A DNA stretch of 64,000 nucleotides from Catalinimonas alkaloidigena (GCF_900100765.1 NZ_FNFO01000001.1:186001-250000); one strand, 5' to 3'; counted from the stretch's first letter, positions 42,943-52,351 are shown. The notes: a model not told the origin generated them from the letters alone. A program made the numbers and translations.

Positions 42943-43806
42943 TTAGTGCAACTTCGGTAAATCGCGGTAGGCAATCAGGTGGATGCCGCGCCGCTCGATG
43001 GCGGCTTTTACGCGCGGATCGGTAAACGCTTTCGTGACGCCCGCCCGGTCGGCCGCGACGTGCTCGTAGCCCTTGTGGCCGACGGCCCGCAATTCCGGCG
43101 TGTCGTAACCCGGGTGATCCACGAACAGCCACTTGCCCGACGGCACGGTGTCGAGCCAGGCGATCAGGTTTTCGATTTTCTCGTCGGCGGTGGTCCGGTT
43201 GCCGCCGAAGCCGGGCGCCCGCTGCACGCCGTAATCGGTCGGGTCGATGTCGATTCCATATTCCGTCGCCAGACGATCCACCAGGTCTGCCACCTGCGGG
43301 TCGATGCCCGACATGCCCATGTGCGCCGAAACGTGGCTGATACGCGGCAGTGCTTTCGTCGCCCGTTCGATCTGTGCGCGCAGTTCCTGTTCGATCTCCT
43401 GCACTTGCCAGTCCTGTTCCAGCAAAAATGTGTTTTCCGGCCGCAGGTCGTCGTTGGGCCAGAGAAACGGATGGAAATAGCCCGCTTCGGTCGTGAGGCT
43501 GGGCGCGTGCGTCAAGGGTGACCATTTGAGGTGTTCCCACTCGCTCGTGAGACACAGGTGAATCCCTACGTCGATGTCGGGATGCTGTTGCAAAAGCGCC
43601 ACCGCTTCCGGAAACCAGGGCGTCGGCACCATCAACTCCACTGTCCGCGAAATGCCATTTTCACACGCTTCAATGCAGGCCTCGTTCACCGTATGGGCAA
43701 AGCCGATGTCGTCGGAGCGGAAAAGGATGTAAATGTCCTGACGTTGGGCGCAACCGCCGTACGTCACCAGCAGAACAAGTACCGAAAAGAGAAGGCGTAG
43801 CGGCAT
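42943..43806 (-). CDS. Secreted ChbG/HpnK (YdjC) family carbohydrate deacetylase
   Basis: 287 residues with a signal peptide (LLFSVLVLLVTYGGCAQ, with a possible lipobox Cys). FRSDDIGFAHTVNEACIEAC carries the metal-binding Asp pair, DIDVGIHLCLTSEW and ISHVSAHMGMSGIDPQVADL the histidines, and FVDHPGYDTPE the closing motif. The family removes acetyl groups from chito-oligosaccharides or related sugars with a divalent metal. An exported form suggests a periplasmic or surface glycan substrate. Monocistronic, minus strand. Confidence 0.88.
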   Translation of the reverse strand: MPLRLLFSVLVLLVTYGGCAQRQDIYILFRSDDIGFAHTVNEACIEACENGISRTVELMVPTPWFPEAVALLQQHPDIDVGIHLCLTSEWEHLKWSPLTHAPSLTTEAGYFHPFLWPNDDLRPENTFLLEQDWQVQEIEQELRAQIERATKALPRISHVSAHMGMSGIDPQVADLVDRLATEYGIDIDPTDYGVQRAPGFGGNRTTADEKIENLIAWLDTVPSGKWLFVDHPGYDTPELRAVGHKGYEHVAADRAGVTKAFTDPRVKAAIERRGIHLIAYRDLPKLH

Positions 43807-43958
43807 GGTAGGAGGGGGGAAGGTGTCGAGAGGAAAAGTACAGATTTCCTGTCAATCGGCGCTCCACAGTGCGCGTGGAATAGGCCGGGCTTTAGCCGCG
43901 CGACCAGGAAAATGGGGCATGTTGATGAACACGCCAATAGTAAAATTATTTTATTGTT

Positions 43959-43980
43959 TTTCGATAAATATTTATCGAAA
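43959..43980 (+). promoter_or_regulatory. Perfect 22-bp palindrome, candidate operator of the DUF2975/XRE operon
   Basis: TTTCGATAAAT followed by its exact reverse complement, 28 bases before the ATG of the DUF2975 gene. The two-gene operon ends with a small XRE regulator, and such regulators often bind palindromes of this size at their own promoter. Confidence 0.6.
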
Positions 43981-44008
43981 TTTGGAATGAAGTTTTACGC
44001 TCTTTCTC

Positions 44009-44533
44009 ATGAAAAAGAAAACCACGCAAATTCTGAATCTGCTGCACGTACTCACCTGGATCATCTTCATTGGTTTGCTCGTCCAGACCGGGACCTTTCT
44101 TGTGTCGTACGTCGTCAGTCTGTTCAACCCGCAAGCCGCCCAGCACCTTTACCTGGGGATCGACCTGTCCGCCCTCCGAGGGCACGACGTCCGCGCCTAT
44201 TCCGCTGTGCTCTCCTTCATCATGGGCATTTCTGCCCTGAAGGCCTACATCGCCTATCTGGCAATCCGCATTTTCTCCTGCCTTAATGTCGCGCATCCGT
44301 TCAGTGCCGAAGTCGGGCAGTTGATTGCGCAAATCAGTCAGATGACGCTGAGCGCCGGAATCGTCGCGGTCATCGCGCAGGGTTACAGCAAGTGGCTTCT
44401 GAAACAGGGCATGGCGGTGGCCTATGCATGGGGCAGCGAAGAACTGCTTTTTCTGGCGGGTGTTATCTTCCTCATTGCGCAGGTCTTCCGGAAGGGCATC
44501 GACATCCAGGCCGAACAGGAACTAACGATCTGA
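44009..44533 (+). CDS. DUF2975 membrane protein
   Basis: 174 residues with four hydrophobic helices: LHVLTWIIFIGLLVQTGTFL, a helix from VLSFIMGISALKAYIAYLAI, one in LSAGIVAVIAQGYSKWLL and LLFLAGVIFLIAQVFRKGID. LNVAHPFSAEVGQLIAQISQ is the conserved mid-loop of DUF2975. The family is almost always encoded next to a short helix-turn-helix regulator (YoaS/YozG-like), as here, four bases downstream. Its function is unknown; it may sense a membrane state and control the regulator. Confidence 0.85.
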   Translation: MKKKTTQILNLLHVLTWIIFIGLLVQTGTFLVSYVVSLFNPQAAQHLYLGIDLSALRGHDVRAYSAVLSFIMGISALKAYIAYLAIRIFSCLNVAHPFSAEVGQLIAQISQMTLSAGIVAVIAQGYSKWLLKQGMAVAYAWGSEELLFLAGVIFLIAQVFRKGIDIQAEQELTI

Positions 44534-44537
44534 GCCC

Positions 44538-44747
44538 ATGCCGATTGTCGTGAACCTGGATGTGATGATGGCCAAACGGAAAATGTCGCTGAGCGAACTC
44601 TCAGAAAAAGTCAACCTGACGCTCGCCAACCTCTCGATTCTGAAAACCGGAAAAGCCAAAGCCGTCCGTTTCAGCACCCTCGAAGCCCTCTGCGAAGCCC
44701 TGGACTGCCAACCCGGCGATTTGCTGGAATATCAGGAGCTCTCCTGA
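44538..44747 (+). CDS. XRE-family transcriptional regulator (YozG-like)
   Basis: 69 residues, a single Cro/C1 helix-turn-helix: LDVMMAKRKMSLSELSEKVN, LTLANLSILKTGKAKAVRFS and TLEALCEALDCQPGDLLEYQ. It starts four bases after the DUF2975 stop, so the pair is one operon. It is likely to bind the 22-bp palindrome upstream and control its own expression; this is inference from layout. Confidence 0.88.
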   Translation: MPIVVNLDVMMAKRKMSLSELSEKVNLTLANLSILKTGKAKAVRFSTLEALCEALDCQPGDLLEYQELS

Positions 44748-45084
44748 CGTTCGGCGACGAACTTTAAAAACGACACAGCCAGGAACGTTGATTTCACTGT
44801 TCAGGCGGCGGGTAGCTTTCGAGCGTTGCTGACCGAACTGCCCCTGACTTTGATCACCGGATCTTTCTTCCGAGTAAAAAGTGATGGCCGCAGGCTTCTG
44901 CGACCTCTGGTTTGCCCGTGGCCTAAAACGGAACGCGTAAAAATCAAAGTGATCAACATGAGGCGTAGCGTGAGCGACAAGCACGATGCCGCAAGCGCTG
45001 ATGTTACGGCAAACGTTGCTTTCGCAGCAAGTGCTGGAATGCCATTAAGCTGCCCATCTGTCGGTAGGCCTAGCGGTCTGAAAG
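44748..45084. other. Intergenic region before the GH43 gene
   Basis: No convincing gene. The short frames on both strands have no family features. The GH43 promoter elements lie at its right end (see next entry). Confidence 0.5.
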
Positions 45085-45114
45085 TTTGTCAGTTCGATCC
45101 GTAGCATATCTTTG
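45085..45114 (+). promoter_or_regulatory. Bacteroidota promoter (TTTG - 18 bp - TATCTTTG) of the GH43 gene
   Basis: TTTG at 45085-45088 and TATCTTTG at 45107-45114 match both consensus boxes with a spacer of 18. The -7 box ends only four bases before the ATG at 45119, so transcription would start at or next to the start codon. Confidence 0.65.
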
Positions 45115-45118
45115 TCCG

Positions 45119-46780
45119 ATGATGCAAACCTACGTGGAGCCTCTGTGCGAGCAACAAAAGCACAGGCCCGCACCGCCTGCGGCGCGGAAAGGAAAAAAAC
45201 GTTCTTTTGTCTGGAAACGCCTCTTTCTGCCATCCCTGTTCCTACTGCTCCTAACCGGACTGTGTACGGAAACCGGATGCGGCCAGGCGAACTCGCCCGT
45301 CACCTATCAGAATCCGGTAATCGCCGGCGATTTCGCCGACCCTTCTGTGATACGTGTCGGCGACACTTATTATGCCGCCGGTACCTCCTCTGAGTGGGGA
45401 CCTGCCTATCCGCTGTACGCTTCCTCGGATCTGGTCAACTGGCAGTACATCGGGCCGGTGTTTCACGACCTCCCTGCCTGGACGATGGGAAGCTACTGGG
45501 CTCCCGAGCTTTTCTTCCGGAACGGGACCTTTTATGTGTACTATACGGCCCGCCGTAAATCGGATCAACGCTCCTACATTGGTGTCGCTACCACAACCGA
45601 CCTGCGCCAGGGATTTACCGACCACGGCTGTCTGCTGGAGTGGACCAAAGAGGCCATCGATGCCTTTGTGGTAGAAGAAAAAGGAACGCTTTACATCACC
45701 TGGAAAGCCTACGGGCTGGACGACGACAAACTCATTCAGCTACTGGGACGGGAACTTACGCCGGACGGTCTGCACGTCACCGGTGAAGTCTTTACGCTCC
45801 TTGAAGCGGACACGACCAACTGGGAAGCCGGTGGGATGGAAGGGCAGGCGCTGTTTAAACATGGAGACTATTATTATATGACCTACTCCGGGAATGCCTG
45901 TTGTGGTCCGACCTGCAACTACCAGGTGGGGCTCGCCCGTGCCAGACAATTGCAGGGACCCTGGGAAAAGTTTGCAGGAAATCCGGTCTTGAGCGGAGGA
46001 CCGGATTGGAAATGTCCCGGACACGGCACCGTAGTAACTACCGCCGACGGCCGCGATTTTTACTTGCATCATGCCTACCGGGCCACCAGTTTTACCACCA
46101 CCGGGCGAGAAGGAGTGCTGAGTGAACTGGTGTGGGACGAGCAGACCGGCTGGCCGAAATTTCGCTACGGTACCACCCCCCCGCTGCAAGCCGCTTCTCC
46201 CCTGGGCCGAGCGCAAACGCAGGACTGGCAGATTGCTACCCGTTTCGACCACCCTGCGCCGATGGCCTGGGTATGGGATGTAAGCCAGCCAAAGCCTGAT
46301 TACGCGATTCGAAAAGGCCAGTTGCGGGTGAAAGCGCCGGCATCTGCCACGACTGTCGGAAGCTTTCTGGGGCAGATCATCCGGAAAGAACGCTTTGCCT
46401 TTTCTGCCGAGGTATGGCCCCAAGCAGCTGTTTTACAAGGAGTCTGCGTATACGGAGATGGGGCTAATGCCCTGGGGCTGGGTGTCCGTCACAACACACT
46501 GGAACTTTGGCAGGTCAAAGAAGGAAAACGGGAAGTGGTCCAGACCTTTGCTTTGCCACCCGGCAAAACTCCGGTTACCCTCTCGGTGGTCTATCAGCCC
46601 GGCGCGGCCTATCAATTTCACTGGCAGCGCCAAGGCGAGCCCGTCACGTCTACAGCGCCGATTGTGCTGGCGGGTGATTTTTTGCCGCGCTGGGACCGGG
46701 CTCCCCGGGTGGGTATCCACGTACAAGGTGAGCCGTTGGCTACAGGCGTGTTTGAAGCGGTGCAGCTTCGCTACGAGTAA
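45119..46780 (+). CDS. Glycoside hydrolase family 43 (arabinan/xylan-type)
   Basis: 553 residues from the ATG at 45119 (a second ATG follows directly). A basic N-terminus of about 30 residues precedes a signal helix (LFLPSLFLLLLTGLCTETGC), possibly a lipoprotein. The five-blade propeller has the catalytic set: Asp74 in AGDFADPSVIRV, Asp181 in KEAIDAFVVEE and Glu241 in GGMEGQALFKHG; GSYWAPELFF and LHHAYRA also fit GH43. The C-terminal 200 residues (WDVSQPKPDYAIRKGQLRVK onward) form a beta-sandwich accessory domain. It should cleave alpha-L-arabinofuranosyl or beta-xylosyl linkages outside the inner membrane. Confidence 0.88.
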   Translation: MMQTYVEPLCEQQKHRPAPPAARKGKKRSFVWKRLFLPSLFLLLLTGLCTETGCGQANSPVTYQNPVIAGDFADPSVIRVGDTYYAAGTSSEWGPAYPLYASSDLVNWQYIGPVFHDLPAWTMGSYWAPELFFRNGTFYVYYTARRKSDQRSYIGVATTTDLRQGFTDHGCLLEWTKEAIDAFVVEEKGTLYITWKAYGLDDDKLIQLLGRELTPDGLHVTGEVFTLLEADTTNWEAGGMEGQALFKHGDYYYMTYSGNACCGPTCNYQVGLARARQLQGPWEKFAGNPVLSGGPDWKCPGHGTVVTTADGRDFYLHHAYRATSFTTTGREGVLSELVWDEQTGWPKFRYGTTPPLQAASPLGRAQTQDWQIATRFDHPAPMAWVWDVSQPKPDYAIRKGQLRVKAPASATTVGSFLGQIIRKERFAFSAEVWPQAAVLQGVCVYGDGANALGLGVRHNTLELWQVKEGKREVVQTFALPPGKTPVTLSVVYQPGAAYQFHWQRQGEPVTSTAPIVLAGDFLPRWDRAPRVGIHVQGEPLATGVFEAVQLRYE

Positions 46781-46805
46781 GCCTTTCTTCTGTGTAGTTG
46801 CGGCC

Positions 46806-48719
46806 TCAATTCGCCGATAATGCCTCCCGCACCTGTGTCCGCAGGGCCGGATACCGGGCGTCGTCGGGATACTGTTTGATGAGCCGATCCAGTGTCCGGA
46901 GGGCTTCCGGCAACTCGCCCAATTGTAACAAAGCCTGCACCCGATTTTCGTACGCCAGCCGGTAGTCGGGGTAAAGGGCTAGGGCTTGGTCGAACAACGC
47001 CAGCGCTTCTTCCCATTGCTCCGTCTGCAACCGCAGGTAGCCTAAGTTCAGCAACGATGCCTGGTGTTCGGGCTGACGTTGCAATACCTCCAGGTAAGTG
47101 GCGGCAGCCGCCTCGGGTTGACCGGCAGTTTCGTAAGCGGACGCGAGTGCAAAGCGGTACTCCAGGTGATCGGGCGCCAGATTCACCGCGCGGCGGTGCC
47201 AGTCGAGGGAAGGAAGGCCCTGCCGAAGGCGCATTTCGGCGACGTAAAAACAGGTGGCCGGATCGTCTACCTGCGAGGGTGTCAGCGCCTGCCAGGACGG
47301 CGCGAGCGGTTGCTGTTGCAGGTACGCCAGTTTGATCTGCGCGTCGCGCTCCAGTGCCTGGACAAACGTGGCTACCTGGGCCAGGTAAGCCGGATTCTGG
47401 TCAAATTGCTCGTAATAATTCAGGTACGCCAGTGCCTGGTTCCGTTCGGAAGGATGGTCGGAAGTAAAACTTTTGAGCTGCATCGGCGAAGCCGCCGCCG
47501 TAGTCGCGAAGCTCAGCGAATCCCGATGAATGCCGATTTTATGGTCGGTCGTCGCCACGTGCGGAATGTCGCCGGGACCGCGCTTGGGCATGTGGCACCG
47601 TACGCAGTTGTTGTCGACCGCCAGCCGCGCCTCCGCGTGTTCGGTGCAGGCGTCGGGGGCGGGATGGCACGACTGGCAGGTCGCGTTGTAGGAAACCTGC
47701 GTGGCCAGGGGCTGGTGGGGGGCGTGGCAGGGTGTACAGGTCAGCACCTTCCCCGAACCCAGAAAGCAGGGACTTTGCTGGAGCCGTTCGGCGTGTGAGG
47801 CAAAGCCGTATTCCGTTGTTGCGTCCGTAACGGGCAGAAAAATTTCCTGATAATCGGCGAGGGGTTGGCCGGGGCGGTACGCCTGCGGGTCCCGACCGGG
47901 TTGGGCTACTACCACGCCTTCCAGATGGCACTGACGGCACACGTCGAATTGCAGCGTGGCGGTGAGGTACTTCGGATTCACGATGGTCGAATCCCGTTGC
48001 CCTTTCGTCGCACGTGGCCCCTCTTCCCAGTACTGCACGTGCGTGCTGCCGGGGCCGTGGCACGTCTCACACCCGATGGCACCGCCGACCTCGGTAAACC
48101 GGTTCAGCGAATGCTCCACGTACGCCTGTCCGCTGCCGTGGCAACTCAGACACGCCTCGCCCACCAGCCGATCGAACCGGGTGTTGTGTCCCGCTTCGTA
48201 GCCCGGACTCAGGTCCCAGAGGCCTCGTTGGGCATACCACGTCAGGGGCATTTCGTAAAGATAGCCGTTCACCTCGCGCAGGTACGAGCGCGTCTGATTT
48301 CCCGAGCCGATGACGTAGGCCACGCGCTCTTCGCGGTAGTGAGTCGTGTCGGCGCGGCCTTTTGTACGAAACTCCGCTACGTAGAGGGTGTCGTGGCGCC
48401 AGAAGGCCCGGTAATGAAAGTCGAGTGTAGGGTCGTACACGGGCGGGGCCGCAAAATTTTCGAAGCGGTCGAGCGGATGCGGGGCATGAAACGAGCGGCC
48501 TTTGCCAGTGTGCTGGTAAGCGTCGTACACTTCTGCGTGGCACGACCGACACGCAGCCGAACCCACGTACGCCGCCTGGGTTACAGAACCTGTAGTGGGT
48601 TCATCTTCAGGAACTTCCGTAGGCTTGGAGTCGCACCGGCCGAACACCGCCAGCACAAGCGCGTATAACACTACAGAAGCGACCACATACCATTTTCTCC
48701 GAAAAACTCCCACGTTCAT
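46806..48719 (-). CDS. Heptahaem cytochrome c with C-terminal TPR repeats
   Basis: 637 residues. An N-terminal helix (YVVASVVLYALVLAVFGRC) is followed by seven C-x-x-C-H sites: CRSCH, CLSCH, CETCH, CRQCH, CTPCH, CQSCH and CVRCH, in an order resembling cytochrome c554-type multihaem proteins. After about residue 430 come TPR helices (HLEYRFALASAYETAGQPEA, ASLLNLGYLRLQTEQWEEAL, RLAYENRVQALLQLGELPEA). The Cys in VFGRCDSK may be a lipobox. Expected place: periplasm, membrane-attached, electron transfer or oxidoreduction; the substrate is not evident. Single gene between GH43 and the L,D-transpeptidase. Confidence 0.88.
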   Translation of the reverse strand: MNVGVFRRKWYVVASVVLYALVLAVFGRCDSKPTEVPEDEPTTGSVTQAAYVGSAACRSCHAEVYDAYQHTGKGRSFHAPHPLDRFENFAAPPVYDPTLDFHYRAFWRHDTLYVAEFRTKGRADTTHYREERVAYVIGSGNQTRSYLREVNGYLYEMPLTWYAQRGLWDLSPGYEAGHNTRFDRLVGEACLSCHGSGQAYVEHSLNRFTEVGGAIGCETCHGPGSTHVQYWEEGPRATKGQRDSTIVNPKYLTATLQFDVCRQCHLEGVVVAQPGRDPQAYRPGQPLADYQEIFLPVTDATTEYGFASHAERLQQSPCFLGSGKVLTCTPCHAPHQPLATQVSYNATCQSCHPAPDACTEHAEARLAVDNNCVRCHMPKRGPGDIPHVATTDHKIGIHRDSLSFATTAAASPMQLKSFTSDHPSERNQALAYLNYYEQFDQNPAYLAQVATFVQALERDAQIKLAYLQQQPLAPSWQALTPSQVDDPATCFYVAEMRLRQGLPSLDWHRRAVNLAPDHLEYRFALASAYETAGQPEAAAATYLEVLQRQPEHQASLLNLGYLRLQTEQWEEALALFDQALALYPDYRLAYENRVQALLQLGELPEALRTLDRLIKQYPDDARYPALRTQVREALSAN

Positions 48720-48825
48720 TCTGTAGGCCTGGTTTCTCCCGAAAGTTGCAAGTAGAGGGGAGGCGGAAATCCCGGAACGAAAATACGGGAAAACCAGTAT
48801 AATACCCTAGCTAACAAGATACTTC

Positions 48826-50655
48826 ATGAAAACCTATTATAAATCCTATTTTTTGCTCTTACTTTTCTGCTTCGTCGGGTTTCAGTCCTGCCAGCGGTCA
48901 GGGGGAGGGGGGAGCCGCACGGCCAACCTTTCCGACCGGGAAGCCGCCAAGGAAGTGAACCTGAAACGCGACGACGAATACCTCCGGGTGATGACCGACG
49001 GCCGCCTCGATCTGCCCGATTCTTCCATCAAAAAGGCCGTAGAACAGCAGGTGATGAACCTGAACCAGCGCACGTTTTTTAAAGACCGGAGCGCACGCGA
49101 AGCGCTGACCAAGGCGCTGCAAACGTTTTATGCCGATCGCGACTACCGGCTGGCCTGGAACGGAGGCGACGGGTTGTTGCCGCAGGTCGATTCGTTGCTT
49201 CTGGCGCTGCAGGCCGCTCCGGCCGACGGCCTTTCGCCAAACGATTATCCTGTAAACGACATTGTTCGGGCACGGGCGGCAATCTTCAGCGACAGCATCG
49301 ACCGCGCTACGTTGAAACTGGGCGACTTTTTACAACTGGATTTTCTGTTGACCAGCACGTTTCTGACCTACGCCAAACACCTGCACGCCGGGCGGGTCGA
49401 TCCGAACGAATTACACGAGCAGTGGTACCTGAACGTACCCGAGGGTAACTACGCAAAAGCCCTGGAAGATGCGCTTCAGCAGAACCGTGTCCAGACCATT
49501 TTGTATTCCCTGCGTCCGGAAGAAGAGCAATACGGCCTGCTGCGCGAGCAACTGGCCGCGTACCGCGAGCTGGCCAAACAAGGCGGCTGGCCAAAAATTA
49601 ACCCGGCGAAAGGTGTGTTGGAAAAGGGCGACCGCGAAGCCGCCGTGGCCGTGTTGAAAAAACGCCTGATCCTGACCAACGACCTGACGCCCGACAACGC
49701 CTACGCGGAAGACAGCACCTACTTCGATGAGGCGCTGGCCGCCGCCGTTGCCAGCTTTCAGGAGCACCAGGGCACAAAAGTCGACAGTGCGGTAGGGCCG
49801 ACCACCCTGACGTTGCTCAATGTGCCGGTCGAACAGCGCATCCAGCAACTGGCCTTGAATATGGAACGCATCCGCTGGATGCCCCGCACCAGAGGCGACT
49901 ACTACCTGCAAGTCAACATTCCGGAATTTAAGCTGCACATCTACCGCAAGGGCAAAGAAGACCTGTCGATGCGGGTGATTGTGGGAAAAGACTTCACCAA
50001 CGAGACGCCCATTTTCAGCGACAGCATGTCGTACATCGTGTTCAGCCCAACCTGGACAGTACCGCTGAGCATCGGGCGCGACGAAATTCTGCCGCATCTG
50101 ATCAAAGACCCTACCTGGCTGGATCGTAACAATTACGACATCTACCGGACGTGGCACGACGGCGAGTCGCCCATGACGGCCAAAGAGATCGCCAAAGAAA
50201 AGTGGGCCGACATCGATCCGGAAGAGTTCAAATACCGCGTCGTGCAACGGCCGGGCGACGGCAATGCGCTGGGCCGCGCCAAGTTCATCTTTCCCAACAA
50301 CATGAACATCTACCTGCACGATACGCCGGGCCACCACTTGTTTTCGCAGGAAGTACGCGACCTGAGCCACGGATGCGTGCGGGTGGAATTTCCGGCGCAA
50401 CTGGCCGAGTACCTGTTGGACGACAGACGCCAGTGGGATACCGAAAAAATCGACGAGGCGATGCACCAGGAAGAGCCCGTCACCGTCACCCTACCCGAAA
50501 AATTGCCGGTAAATATCATCTACCAGACGGCCTGGGTCAACCAAGAAACGGGGCGTGTCAGCTTCTGGCGCGATGTGTACGGGTACGACGACGCCCAGCT
50601 CAATGCCCTGGGACAGGAAGCAACGCCGCTGGCCTACGAAACGACCGGGCGCTAG
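48826..50655 (+). CDS. L,D-transpeptidase (YcbB/LdtD-like lipoprotein)
   Basis: 609 residues. The signal ends at a lipobox (LLFCFVGFQSC then QRSG). A scaffold domain (about 80-270), a peptidoglycan-binding-like segment (LAAAVASFQEHQGTKVDSAV GPTT) and the YkuD catalytic domain follow. The active site is LHDTPGHHLFSQ with LSHGCVRVEF (Cys517), the usual H-x-SHGC-x-R motif. It forms 3-3 crosslinks or attaches proteins to meso-DAP peptidoglycan in the periplasm, independently of penicillin-binding proteins. Full length for the LdtD class. Monocistronic. Confidence 0.92.
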   Translation: MKTYYKSYFLLLLFCFVGFQSCQRSGGGGSRTANLSDREAAKEVNLKRDDEYLRVMTDGRLDLPDSSIKKAVEQQVMNLNQRTFFKDRSAREALTKALQTFYADRDYRLAWNGGDGLLPQVDSLLLALQAAPADGLSPNDYPVNDIVRARAAIFSDSIDRATLKLGDFLQLDFLLTSTFLTYAKHLHAGRVDPNELHEQWYLNVPEGNYAKALEDALQQNRVQTILYSLRPEEEQYGLLREQLAAYRELAKQGGWPKINPAKGVLEKGDREAAVAVLKKRLILTNDLTPDNAYAEDSTYFDEALAAAVASFQEHQGTKVDSAVGPTTLTLLNVPVEQRIQQLALNMERIRWMPRTRGDYYLQVNIPEFKLHIYRKGKEDLSMRVIVGKDFTNETPIFSDSMSYIVFSPTWTVPLSIGRDEILPHLIKDPTWLDRNNYDIYRTWHDGESPMTAKEIAKEKWADIDPEEFKYRVVQRPGDGNALGRAKFIFPNNMNIYLHDTPGHHLFSQEVRDLSHGCVRVEFPAQLAEYLLDDRRQWDTEKIDEAMHQEEPVTVTLPEKLPVNIIYQTAWVNQETGRVSFWRDVYGYDDAQLNALGQEATPLAYETTGR

Positions 50656-50832
50656 GCGCGCTTCGCCACACGACATGGTCTTATGCACGCGGTGCTTCCT
50701 TCGGGAGGGACCGCTTTTTTGTGGAAAGGGCAAAAGATCGGCCGCCTAAACCAGATTTCCGGTTTTTCTGGTGCCCGAAACAGTATATCTGGCCTACATT
50801 GCATTCTATTTCCCAAAAAATAATCGCTACTT

Positions 50833-52290
50833 ATGTTCCCAACTGATAAGACAAAACGTCCCGAACGCATCCTCCAGTTTGGGGAAGGAAACTTCCTCCG
50901 GGCTTTTGTCGACTGGATTGTCCAGTCGATGAACGACAAAACCGATTTCGACGGCAGCGTCGTGGTGGTACAGCCCATTGCGCAGGGCATGGTCGATCTG
51001 CTCAACCAACAGGACAGTCGCTACACGCTGTACCTGCAAGGCATCCGGCAGGGCCAGGTCGTTAGTGAGCATCAGGTGATCGACAGCATCAGCCGGGGGC
51101 TGAATCCCTATACCCAGTGGGACGCGTTTCTGCAAACCGCCGAACAGCCCGAGATGCGGTTCATGGTGTCGAACACGACCGAAGCGGGCATTGCGACCGA
51201 CGCCAACGACTGGTCGGACCAGACGCCGCCGACTACGTTCCCGGCTAAGCTGACCTGCTGGCTGCAACGCCGCTACCAGACGTTTGGCGGCGCCGCCGAC
51301 AAGGGCATCATTTTTCTGCCGTGCGAACTGATCAACTACAACGGCGACAAGCTGAAGACCGCCATGCTCTACTACGTCGATCTGTGGGGCCTCGACGAAG
51401 GATTCAAAGCGTGGATTGAAGCGCACTGTACGTTCTGCAACACGCTGGTCGACCGCATTGTGCCGGGGTTCCCGCGCGACCGCATCCAGGAAATCCACGA
51501 GGAGCTGGGCTACAAAGACCAGTTGGTGGTAGAAGGGGAACAATTCCACCTCTGGGTAATCGAAGCGCCCGAGTCCGTACAGAACGAGTTCCCGGCCGAC
51601 CGGGCGGGCCTGAACGTCAAGTTTGTGCGCGATATGCAGCCGTACCGCACGCGGAAAGTCCGCATCCTGAACGGAGCCCACACCACCATGGTGCCGGTGG
51701 CCTACCTCTACGGCCTGCGCACCGTCCGAGAGTCGGTCGAGCACGACGTGGTTGGGTCGTACATCCATCAGGCCATTTTCGAGGAGATCATCCCGACCCT
51801 GGACCTGCCCCGCGAAGAGCTGGAAGAGTTTGCGAACGACGTGCTGGAGCGGTTCCGCAATCCCTACATCCAACATTACCTCATCAGCATTGCACTCAAC
51901 TCCACTTCGAAGTTCGAAACGCGTGTGTTGCCGTCGCTGCTCACCTACCAGGAACAGACCGGCAAATTGCCGCAGCGGCTGGTATTTGCCCTGGCGGCGC
52001 TGATCCGGTTCTACAAAGGAGACGTGGACGGCGAGTCGATCGACCTGAAAGACGATCAGGATACGCTGGATCTGTTTGGTGAAATCTGGAAAGGCTGGGA
52101 CGGCACCGACGCGGGGCTGCGCCAACTGGTGGAGATTGTGCTGGGCTACGAGAAAATCTGGAAACAGAACTTGAACGAGGTGCCCGGCTTGACCGACGCC
52201 GTGGCGGGCTACGTAAAAGCCATCGACGAGAAAGGCATGAAATCGGCCCTGGAAGAAGCCGCCTTCGCGGAGGTAAATTCCGGTTCCTGA
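50833..52290 (+). CDS. uxaB: Tagaturonate reductase
   Basis: 485 residues, normal for UxaB. RILQFGEGNFLRAFVDWIVQ is the N-terminal NAD-binding block of the mannitol-dehydrogenase/UxaB family. FMVSNTTEAGIA, IIFLPCELINYNGDKLK and VRILNGAHTTMVPVAYLYGL are characteristic of tagaturonate reductases. It reduces D-tagaturonate to D-altronate with NADH in galacturonate breakdown. UxaA, the next step, is encoded 2.9 kb downstream on the opposite strand. A strong terminator follows. Confidence 0.92.
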   Translation: MFPTDKTKRPERILQFGEGNFLRAFVDWIVQSMNDKTDFDGSVVVVQPIAQGMVDLLNQQDSRYTLYLQGIRQGQVVSEHQVIDSISRGLNPYTQWDAFLQTAEQPEMRFMVSNTTEAGIATDANDWSDQTPPTTFPAKLTCWLQRRYQTFGGAADKGIIFLPCELINYNGDKLKTAMLYYVDLWGLDEGFKAWIEAHCTFCNTLVDRIVPGFPRDRIQEIHEELGYKDQLVVEGEQFHLWVIEAPESVQNEFPADRAGLNVKFVRDMQPYRTRKVRILNGAHTTMVPVAYLYGLRTVRESVEHDVVGSYIHQAIFEEIIPTLDLPREELEEFANDVLERFRNPYIQHYLISIALNSTSKFETRVLPSLLTYQEQTGKLPQRLVFALAALIRFYKGDVDGESIDLKDDQDTLDLFGEIWKGWDGTDAGLRQLVEIVLGYEKIWKQNLNEVPGLTDAVAGYVKAIDEKGMKSALEEAAFAEVNSGS

Positions 52291-52313
52291 GTCTTTAGAG
52301 AAGTTATATGAGC

Positions 52314-52351
52314 AAAGCCGCGGCGGGAAACACCCTGCCGCGGCTTTTTTT
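52314..52351 (+). terminator. Terminator of uxaB
   Basis: Stem AAAGCCGCGGC/GCCGCGGCTTT with a short imperfect extension around the loop, ending in seven T, 24 bases past the uxaB stop. The T tract borders the end of the convergent DUF1571 gene; on that strand the A residues at 52314 give only a weak tail. Confidence 0.85.

Noticed and set aside
44826-45104. 92-codon frame before the GH43 gene
   Set aside because: No family features or supporting start signal, and it runs into the promoter boxes of the GH43 gene.
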